This document shows positions 42,001 to 54,000 of a stretch of DNA of 64,000 bases, piece by piece; the first letter of the stretch is position 1, and every line of letters begins with the position of its first letter. The stretch is from Hofstenia miamia (lineage: Eukaryota; Xenacoelomorpha; Acoela). The position numbers and the translations under genes are program-made. The stretch lies in the NCBI GenBank assembly GCA_004352715.1, contig SCFE01000009.1:2624495-2688494 (forward strand), given 5' to 3'. The notes under the pieces are model-generated. The model saw only the letters and a program-made list of their open reading frames with translations. It ran no database searches and was not told the DNA's origin.

Positions 42001-45000
42001 GTTGTGAAGCTNNNNNNNNNNNNNNNNNNNNNNNNNNNNNNNNNNNNNNNNNNNNNNNNNNNNNNNNNNNNNNNNNNNNNNNNNNNNNNNNNNNNNNNNN
42101 NNNNNNNNNNNNNNNNNNNNNNNNNNNNNNNNNNNNNNNNNNNNNNNNNNNNNNNNNNNNNNNNNNNNNNNNNNNNNNNNNNNNNNNNNNNNNNNNNNNN
42201 NNNNNNNNNNNNNNNNNNNNNNNNNNNNNNNNNNNNNNNATTCAGTCAACTACGACAAGGATCAGGTGGCACATATTTTATTACAGTGCAGCAAGTACTG
42301 GAAAAAATTAGAATATTTCATACATTGCTTATGTTGGAAAGAGACATTCTCATTGCAATATCACCGAGTCATTCTTGCAGTAATTGTGATAATACTTTAA
42401 ATCCTGATGATTACATGATTTTTGAGCATTTGTCAGAATTGGAAGAAACGTTGTCTTTTGCAAACAAACAAGCACTAACGTATATTGCAGGTTATTTGGC
42501 AAGTAGTGAAGAAACAGAAATAGAGGACACTTATAACTATTACAGTAAATATGGTGGTTACATTGATCTGCTTGATAGAGGAGGACTTCGGAAGCCAGCA
42601 GACATGCTTTGCCAATTTGTTTTCTTCAGTTACATTGTTTTTGTTAACATAAATGACATATTGTTTTGCCAGAAAAGTTTGTCAGTGATATACAGCTATT
42701 TGGTTAATATGTATATGTTTGACATTTCATTGGCACAGATTCGATCACTATGCAACATTTTTCTAAATAATAGCAGTGCTTTGAGAACGCCAAGGTCGCT
42801 GAAAGAGCCATCTCAAAAGGTTATAAAACTAGGGTAGACATTGTACTTTTGTTATTTTTGTTTAAGTTTTGTTCATTTCTCTCAAATATACAGAATTGAA
42901 GTATTATATTTAATATATTAATAGTATTACTGTCATAAAACGGCTATCGCTGGTTTAATGCGTCGGCCTCCAGTAAAAACTGTCATGTGTACGGGTTCAA
43001 GGCCTTCAGTTAAGAGAGCCATGGATTTAGCGTAATCGAAAATATTTGTATTTAAAAGCATATATCGTAAATTAATTTTGTTCAAAAATTCTTATTTGAT
43101 TTTTTTTGATTTTCTGGTCTCCGTTCACTAGAGTTGTCTGAGGCTAATACGAGGGCAGAACTCGACCTAATCGATGTAAAAAATGCAGCAATGATGGTGA
43201 GAATATTTTCAACATTTAATCTAAACTGAGGAAAATCAAATTTTTTATATAATGCTTGTTTTAAGGATCAAAGGTTTTCATAACCCTATGCATACATTTA
43301 TTGATCAATACAATTTGTTCAATGTACTTGTTTTTCCCATACAATACCTTTCTCACAGGTTCAATTTACCCAACAACTAAATTCGAAGCATTTGTGGATT
43401 AACTTGAGCCTGATAAGGCTTCAACTATGTCAGTTTTAAGTTAGAAAAATAGTATCTATGTGATCTAATATCAATGCAGTGAATCTATATAAGTATGATG
43501 CAGCTCAATCTGTATTTTTCATATGACTTCAAAATAAAACTAATTTATTCATTTAAACTATTGCTCACCCAAAAGAAACAGTTTTTGAACTAGAAATGAG
43601 TTTTTTCCATAGGTTTCTTTGGAACACCATGAAAATTGTGTAAATTTGATTTGTTCAGAATTTTTACTAACTGAATTTGCACAATACTCAAACCATATGT
43701 AATGAAGTCACTGATACTAAAAAGTTATAATAAATAGGTACAATGAAGAAAGTTGATAGGTTTACACCATCTATATTTCAAACCCTATTTATCCATATAA
43801 TTCATTTATTATATCCCATTTTGTATCATTTTATTTGTCCCCGTCTCGTTCTATGCTAGTCCAACTGTTACTTTTTTACCATTTTGTTTCCACTGGATAA
43901 CTTATATTTTACCTAAAATTAGTAAATTAGTAATGATATTTTCTATTACGGGTCCAAGTTTCTTCATTTATGATCCCAGTCCTAAGCAATATTTCGTCCC
44001 CGGTCTTGTACCACGGCACAGGGCGAGTATATCGCATGCACTAGCCTACTCCTAGAACTCTATTTTTTTAGATAATCACTGATCAAATATTTCATAACTA
44101 GGTAGTTATCTGCAAATATGTATTTGCATTTAATCTCTTTTAAGAACTTACTCATTTTTAAGTTAAGAAAACTCAACATGTCACTTTGGATTATACTCAC
44201 AATGTTTTTCAATGTTGACTAGTCAAATTAATTTAACTATTTTTCACAAGTTATACTATTTTTATTTAAATTAACTAATTAGTTTAACTATTTACAAATT
44301 GAGATAGAACGAATAGTCAAGAGATTGTCGAAGGCTTCAGAATTATTTATCTAATCAGAACTAAAGTAAAATTTAACAAACGATAATGGGTGAAGTTCTA
44401 AAATCGCATTAGACAATTTCGAATGAAATTTTATCCTCTTATCCAAACATGATCAAACGAGTTGTCAAATTTCAGTCGATTTTTACGATTTTAAGTCAAA
44501 TACGATGCTTTTGAGAAAGTAAAATTATTGCTTTCGCGTTTTAACTAAATAGTTAATAGTTAAACTATTGAAATGAATTAATTTAACTTTAACTATAACT
44601 AATTAGTTAAACTATATAGATGAAATATTAGTTTAATTAGTCATCACTGACGCTCCTATGAAACTTATCTACTTCAGTACGTTATAGATTTTCAGCACGC
44701 TACGTGCTTCTTCCACTTATGACTGAGTTGAACCTTTGATACATATCTTTGAATGTAGAGAAAAATGAAATCCAACTGCTTTATGTTACCTAACCACTTG
44801 TTTAAAAAAACTCTTCATTTTGCATATATTCATTGGCTGTCGTTTTTGTTTAAATATTTCGTTTAATCCGGGTTATCGATTTTGGAAGTAAAGAATTACC
44901 AAAATTTTTACACATTTTGAAGGTAGGCTCATTTACATGTACTTAAAGAATGTTTTACTTCTGGACTATTTATATGAAAACAGAATTATCGTTACTCCAC

Positions 45001-48000
45001 TACAAACTGTCTAAATACACTTTAAAATGATCAGTTTCTAAATTTAGAAGTAGCTTGCGTTTCTACTCTACTAAAGTTTGAGTGGTCGTTGTTTACAACG
45101 ATCTTTGCTTAGTATTTACACTTTTAAGGTTGAATTCTCTTTGATCTCGTTTTCCATATCGGCGCCTTTTTATCGAAATTCAATTTTGAATGCAACATTT
45201 CACATTATCCCATTTTAAAGTATTCGCATTTGGCGGCTAATTTCACAGCTACATAATTTTCAAGTTTCTGTATTGTTATCACAAATCAAAGCGAATAACT
45301 TTACTATGCGACCTAGTGAGTTAGTGTTTATTAAACTACCTAGCTTTCACATTTTTATGGAATAAAGTTAAATATTTCGATTCATCAGAAATTCACATCC
45401 ACTCTTAGATGTATGGTTGCCGGAATTCTTTAAGTAATCTAAAATTATACTTTGGTTACTTATGATATCAAATTCCAATATACAATATCTAGTATTTTAA
45501 AAAAACTAATTCCATCCAAGGCCAGCATTTGGTGTAAAAAGTAGTCCTACAGTTATTGAAATATTTTACTTTTTGATATTGAGAAAAATTATATTAAAAA
45601 TGAGGCCATTCATTTCTACTTTTTATAATGAATCATGCTACAGGTACAATTTCACTACCTGAACTATATATATCCACGCCTTTCCTTTGAGATTCCGCCT
45701 TTCTGGAAACCATTACCTTTAAAACTCTTTTGGTTGTTCGGCGCACCATTGAAATGCCCGTTTATTTTCAAACAATAGCCTTCAGAAGTGAAAGCAATTT
45801 ATTATACTTTTTTATTTTGAATACCTTGACACAATTTTGCAACAAATTTCTGATTTAACTGTATTGATTGATTCATCGATTAGTGTACTGTCACTATATT
45901 AGGGCTTGCTTCATCCCATAAACCTTTTAAAATAATCTTTTTAGTTTAGCTTTATTCATAGAATGCCATTTTTTATGAATTGAAAACACCCAAATGGTTT
46001 TTAATGAGTTTCTCAACCAAATGAATTTTCACATGGAGTACACTAGTTAACATATTGCTTCATTGCTTGAGTTTGTTTATAAATTTCCACAGATGTTCTC
46101 AATTCTCAATACTTCAGTAGTAGCGTCATTAATATTTGACATGTTTTTTTCCATCTGATATGTCCAATTGAATTGAATTATTAAATATTTGCTAATGTGC
46201 GTATGGCTCATTTTAGCTACAAAATTTGTCATTTACTTTTAGTATTCATTTTCCGCTTTGTTCCAATTCACAGATATCTTGTGCGGGGGGAGGGGGCATT
46301 TAGGATTTTAGAGCGGAAAACGCTGACTCTTTTTACGGAAAATTTGTCATTAAAATACGTTCATTTTTTCCAGAGGCATGTGAACCAAATACAGATTTTC
46401 TAAGTTAATTATAGTTATTAGAACTTGCATTTTGCATTTGGAAGTATAATTACGTATGTTGCTATAAATATTGATATTGGAAGAATAAACAACCACGTGA
46501 TAAAATTAAACCATTCATCAATTGGAAATTAAAATGAAAGGTATGGATTACTTTAATAATATAATTTCAGAAAGAATTAGATTCATAGCCCTATGAAGGT
46601 ATTGTATTCCAATTGAACGGAAGTCATCTATCCAACAGCCATATCCCTAATACTTTGAGTTTATAAAAATCAACATTGGTTTCAAAATTGTAATGATGCG
46701 TCATTTTAGTTTATGCTATTGACAAATCTGATTTGTCAAAGAAGAACTCCAATGATAAGCTCAAAGCTATAGATGCTGAAACTGACTGTGACAGTGAATC
46801 CCATGTAAATACGGATCGCTACAAATGTTTTCCTTATGACGTGAGTATCCTTTTAACTCTATTTGAAATATTTTTTAATTTTGTAAATGTTAAGTGCCAA
46901 ACGGAAATGTTCTTTTTTGATATTGGGTGTTAATGTTCCCAGTGAGCACGTTCTAATTCATTTGCTCATTCAATCGACAAAAATATTTTTATTGTTGCAC
47001 AATAGAAGATCTTTTCAGTTCTTTTGATTTGTAAATGATGTAGGAATACCTCATTTTTTACTTATAGCTTTTGAAAGCAAAACCTAGCACTGAACGACTT
47101 TGATGTGATATTACTAACATATTTTATGCCTTTAGTCTTTCGAGTTTACGCAATATTTATTCAATGTAAATCAAAGATGCAACTAGCTCACAATTAAACC
47201 GAACTGCAGTGTGTGTCACAGCAATGTGATGATGCGCTCTGGCCTTTTTTTTATGCGGAATCTTTGTCAATATATTGAATGTACAATATTCATCCCCTAC
47301 ATATTCACCCACTATTTAGTGTTTTTTGTCTGAAAATTGGGCAGATGATTCCACTCTAAAATCTTGGAACTGCCCAGAGACCCGGTTGAATATCTGCTGC
47401 AAATAGCATCACCCAGTGCTTAATAAAAAATTAAGTTCATACAGTTTTACAGATTTCTTTATGAATTCAGAAATAAATAATTTTTGAGGAGTGGATACGT
47501 CCTGGCTTTCTTTGGAAGGTGGGTTTTTTAACATACGGGATAAATATATTCGTTTAATGATTCAGGTTCAGGAAATGAACTACCGTCAATCACGATATAA
47601 TTCTTTTGTGGTTTTTAATTCCTAATCATACAATTTTCTTTCATGAGATGTGAAAATGTAATTTTTCTAAAAACCCTCATAGAATTAAAAACTTTATCTT
47701 GTTGAAGATGATTCTCTGTTCATCATGGATATAGTTAAGATTCACAACTGCAGAATGTTAGGATTGAAAATTTTATCTTTTGCAAAATTTATAAGAATGA
47801 CAAATGTTTGCAATCCATTTCCAACATATTTTAATGAATTTTACAATGATGTGTGCATGTTTTTATCGATGATGAGTCGATGCCTGACTGGAAAATAATT
47901 GTGTATATATTTGTGTCGATAGTGTTTTTTTAATTTTTTTATTCAGTCCCTGTTTTCTATCATCTCCATTTACATTTTTCACAAACAATTTTGTTTAGGA

Positions 48001-51000
48001 TAGGTACATCAAATAAAATCTAGTCTCGAATTACTTTAAAAAAAGTTCAGTATTTATTTATTTTACTGGGTTTTTGAATAACTTTCACTAGATTTGCCAA
48101 CTTTATTTATTGTTTTTAACATTTTATGTTTCGAAATATTTTGAGATTTTTTAGTCATAGATTTTTTGAAATGGTAAATTTTCATCAAAATCTTCCATCG
48201 TGTCAGACAAAATTCTGTATTTCTGAAATTTCATTGTATCTGCTACATTTAAATTTTGTTTGTAATAAGATTTTATCACGAAAACCTTTGGTTTTGATAT
48301 AGAGGTCGTCGAAAGTACGCAACTTATCCATGTATGAAAAAATAAAATAATTTATGTCAATTTCCCACTAAGACTACGTTAAACAATTTCTTTGTCTTAT
48401 TGTGTAGACCAAATCTTATTTTTTCATCTCCAAATGACTACAGTATTTACCTTCTAGTAACTCTTTCAATTTTTATATGAATGATAAAACCATATTTATT
48501 CAACAATTCGCGTCTTGTATCACAACTTACATTTTCGTAGATTATTCTGATGGGCGAGTACAGGGGAGGGGCTTGGGTTCTAAGCCTCCTACAACGAATG
48601 AACAACCACACTAAATGTTGAAACAAACTACTGTCTCTGTCAGAATATCAACTACATGTTAACCCATCCATATCTTAAAAGCTGTACTCGCACCTGACCA
48701 TTTCCTCAAAACTGCAGTATTCTTTTGAATACTGGATTTGATCTCGAATATTGAATTATATTTTGATAATTGTTGTTTGGGTGGGGTAAGCGTTTAGCAA
48801 ATCACACATTTTAATGTGCTTTCGTTTTCTAGTGTAGAGAGGTAGGTCTATATTGTTCATAAATGTTGTAATTTATGTGCACAACCACTTCTGAATTGGT
48901 ATTCCTTATCAATATATGTTCACTTTGTCAGTTAACATTGCTATGCTAAAGACTCTCATCTTTTCATTTAGCTTCATGTCCCATCCATTCGAGATGGAAT
49001 GGTTGAAGAAGGTCGTGAAATTTTGGCACAAAAAGCCGAAGAAATCAAACTTCGAGTCATTCAAAAAGGCCGCAACGTCTCCAAACGCTATCAGGAATGG
49101 AAAGTAAGTCTTGCTCTCATTATTTTAGGATTTTCGCATTTACAATTGCATACATAAATTTATGTGCTGGTTTGTTTTATCGTTTTAATTGCAAATTTCT
49201 TATTGCAACCTCCCAAACGAATTAATAGTAATAGTTTACAATAATTTTAATTGCAGGCAATTCCCAGTTTCCCTGTAATTTCCTTAAAATTAAATTATGA
49301 CAACTTTACGAGGTCGTCGAANGTAAGTCTTGCTCTCATTATTTTAGGATTTTCGCATTTACAATTGCATACATAAATTTATGTGCTGGTTTGTTTTATC
49401 GTTTTAATTGCAAATTTCTTATTGCAACCTCCCAAACGAATTAATAGTAATAGTTTACAATAATTTTAATTGCAGGCAATTCCCAGTTTCCCTGTAATTT
49501 CCTTAAAATTAAATTATGACAACTTTACACTTGTGAAAGCATAATTCCCACGTGCAATTTGGAATATGATTATATTTAGGCTAGCAAGATCAATATTTTT
49601 TACTAAGCTCAATGACAATTTTTTCCTTGTAATGTTATTGACCTCGGCTCTTCTTCTTTGATTCCAATTAAACAAATATTTAATTTAAATATTTATTTAG
49701 GGTTCTCTTGCGATAAAGGCCTAAACAAGATTTGTGTATGGAGTGAAATGAGTTTGATCATTTTCGACTATGAGCCTAAGATACTGCTGAAGAAAGTATT
49801 GATGAAAATTAAGACATTAACTTCCGTCCCTGTTTGTCCCCGAAAGCCTTCAACGCCGAAAAAATCGACCCAATTCCACATATAAATTTCCCTTGCAAAT
49901 GTATAGTTTATTTTCTGTTGTGGAGAAAATTAAACACAATCGGTACTAAACGGACACCCCAGAAAAGGTAATTTTTCTTGGTGACCACTGGGAGCGAGTA
50001 TAATTTATTAGTGCTATCATCTGTAAAGTATTAAAGGCTTTTCCTGAGTGTCCTTATTTGTAGAAAGAAGAGATTTCGCACTGCGTATTGAATTAGAATG
50101 CTTTTACCGCGCTACGCGTTATTGATATGAGTTTTTAAATTCAGTCGATTTTTGCCCGTTATTTATTTTTTCCGTGCATCTGTATAATTAATATTTGCGA
50201 ACGTCATTTTGCGTAATAGTTGCTGCTTACTCTTCCACCGTATTTACATTTATTCCTCTCTCATTATGCATGCTTTGTCAATAATACTTTCAGTTTCGAG
50301 AAAAGGAATTAATTGCTGTTAAAATATTAAATGCATAATTTCCGTTATCTTTCAAATGACTGCCTTTGCTGCATCCTTGTAGACTTCTCACATTTCTCTT
50401 ACTGCCTCGCAGCACATGCAATGATAGAATCATTTGGAAATGTCATCGTTATGTAACCTTGTTTGGGATTATGTACTGATAAAATATTTTTATAAGCGCA
50501 AATTTGTGTGTCTTCCACCAACGCCACAAATATTTGGATTTTCCCTTCAGCTTCATTAATATTCGTTTATTTATATATTCTCAACTTTTAATATGTATAG
50601 ATTTAATGAAGCGGTGTTAATAATTCAACATTATTGCTCGGCGGATTCCAAAAACTTAGCTCGGTTAAGAAATTTTACACTTCCAAACCGGGTTTCATTT
50701 TTGTGTGAAAATCGCGGTTAGGGTTTTTTCGGTATGCCGACGAGTCCTAAAGAGCATGTAATGCATCAAAATACACAAGTCATTTTATAGACACACAGTG
50801 AAAACCGTATTAATTCATTTTGACCCATTCCATATCGTTTTGACCCTAACCTAACACACGCGGTTTTTTCCCCATTACGTGTGCCGGCAAATAACACATC
50901 TCCAAAACAACAAATCAATTGATTACTAAGTAAAATTTTATAAAACATCATAAGCAAACCAATAATTTCACAAAATTAAATCAAAACTCCCTACATGCTT

Positions 51001-54000
51001 TATAATTTTTAAAACGATTTGCCTCAAGTGTATTATAATTTGAGTACGTAGTTATCATAACGTTAGCACTCTTCAAAAAATACTTTCTTCATAAAGTCCA
51101 AGACTCACTATTGACACATTTGTGTAATTGCATTTTAAGATATCCAGATCTGTGATTATTCTTTCCAATATATTAGTTCGGCTTGTTTTACTTTTGAGTA
51201 TTTTCAGCTCTGCTCGCACATAGAACCATTAAATGAGACTCGTTTTAGCTCGATATTTTTTTTAAAAATATTGCGTTCTCTGAATTTTTTACAAAGCTCT
51301 TCCTATTATTAAATAAACATTTGGAAATATGATTATAAAAAAAGGTACATTGAATGAAGAATTATGAAAAATCTGCATAAACAATTTTAAACGGTTGGTT
51401 TAATAGAGACTTGTTTTGGGCTCATTGTATATCCAATGCAGTGTTCAAACTCGGCTCGGCTCAACTCGTTGACAAGTTTGATGAGGGGATGAAATTCATT
51501 CTTGCCATAAAATTTGGCTTCATTATAAATTTAGTTTCTGTCAGTTGCAATTTGTTTTCCACTGCAAAATAATATTCTGCGCTCAGATCTAAATGTCCAC
51601 TGTGTCATTTCATGTGCAATCTGATATAATGTTTGTTTAAAATATTTTCTTGAGCAGATGCTATTGGTTTACGTTCAATATTAAGTCGTCCTTGATCTTT
51701 TATTAGAAATCTAAAATATTTTGCAATATCAACGCCGTCTACATTTATTTTAAAAATGGCTTTGGCAGTGTAATCATAATCAATGTAATCCGTGTCTTAT
51801 ACATCGATTTCTTTTAAATCGAATGCGTGTTTTATCAACACATTTGTTCTAAAGATGTACTATAAATATTATTGTGATTTCTTGAAATTTTAAATTCCAT
51901 AAGTAGATTTTAAAATTTGTTCATTTAGGTGCAGGCGTATTCCCATTTGCCAGACTGGCTGAAAGACAATGAGTTTTTGGAGCATGGCCACAGACCTCAC
52001 TTGCCGTGTGTCTGCACTTGCTTCAAGAGCATTTTCAAAATTCACACAGAAACTGCCAATATTTGGACACATTTACTTGGTATGCTATATTCATTTTGTT
52101 ATGAAAATTTACTGCACATTGAAAAGCAACACGTGTTTGACTCCATTTTGCAATCAATAAATTCTATTTCCAATATTCATTTTCACTCTTAAAAACATTG
52201 ACTAATTCCGAAACTGTATTAAATTCAATATAATTTTATGTAGAAGCTCATTCATTTTGTATACACGTACATGTAATGGAATTAGTCCTATAAATACACT
52301 ACGAATTTTAAACTCATGCTTTAGCTATCGACCTACCAAAATTTATTTATGGGGAAACCTAACATCAATGGAATCTGTCAACACTATTGTGCGATGTAAT
52401 TTTGCTTGAGATAATGTAATAGTTTCTTCCAATGATTTCTTTAAAAAGATAAAAATGCACCATAAATGAAAGCCTCTTGTCATTCGTTAATATTAGCGGT
52501 GGCACCACCCCTGAACGACAGGATTCAGAAGGGTAGAATGGTGTTGCATTCATGTCTTTTCGTAGAAGAAATTTGATTCATTTTATAGAACATTCAGTTT
52601 TTATTTCGTTGAGGCATGCTGGTTTGATTTAAAACTTTTAAATATTTGTTTTCCATTGCAAATATAGCAATGATATTCCCATATCTGGCAGCTACTATAT
52701 ATGATGAAGTGCCTGACTTTGAGCAAACGTTTTGGGTCGTGTTACTACTGAAAATTAAACTTCATCAAGAAATGTTAAATGAGTTTTTCTATCATAATTT
52801 TACAATCTATTTTAATGTTTCCTAGCTTTTTGTCATGTTGTAAGGACCAGACTTGTCAACGAGGCGAGCTTGAGCAAAGTATTGGATATAGAACGAGCCC
52901 AAAACGAGCCTTTTTAAGCAAGCAAATTTATAGTACTGCTTTTTAATTTGATTATACAGATTTTTCATATTTTTTTTAATTCAATATGCCTTTCTTATAA
53001 TTTTATTTTAGAAATGATTGTTTAATAATAGGAAACGCTATGTAATAAATTCTGAGAGCTGAATCGCGCCTTATTGGAATAATTTANNNNNNNNNNNNNN
53101 NNNNNNNTACTGCTTTTTAATTTGATTATACAGATTTTTCATATTTTTTTTAATTCAATATGCCTTTCTTATAATTTTATTTTAGAAATGATTGTTTAAT
53201 AATAGGAAACGCTATGTAATAAATTCTGAGAGCTGAATCGCGCCTTATTGGAATAATTTAAATGGCGAGCCGAGCTGAGCCGAACTTACTTAAAATTTAA
53301 ACGAGCCGAACCAAATTTAAAAATTTCAGATCATTGACAAGTCTGGTAAGGACCTTCAAACAATTAGAAGTCACTGATTGCAAAGTTTTTCTCACGTAAA
53401 GTTGATATCACTGTATTGAGGAACCTAAATAGGACCACTTGCTTTACTATTACTGAGTGTTGAATTACTTCAAGGCTTTCTGACAAGAAGGGTTTGATTA
53501 CTTTTTAAAATACTCTCAAACATCAATACATGTGCAGAATAAGCAGTGCAAACTATCATTTGCTTTTTTAACAACTGTCAATATTTTTTGTGCTATTGAC
53601 TGCGGTCTTAACGCAACCCTGGATTTCGTAGATGTCGAAGAACACTGTTATACCACAACAAGATAGTGTTTCTCTATTTGTGCAATGAACACGGTTTTTC
53701 TAATAGACCTCCAGATTTGTGTAACCTACTTTCAAGTCTGGTTTAATCACACTTTACGATTAAATTCTATCGCACTGTGTCAATCAATTTTCGCTTGTTT
53801 GCCAAAACAAACTTAATTTGCATGCATTTATTTCACAAAGTGAAAATTTGGCAGTCAATTATTGAATTCTAATTTTTAATGCAATGAAGCAGAAGGTAAT
53901 TAAAAATTAGAGGTTTCTGAAGAAAATATCAATTGGTTTTATGCATGCTATTGTGCTGCGTAGTAAAATATGAATACCCGATCAAATTAGTGGTGGGTAG

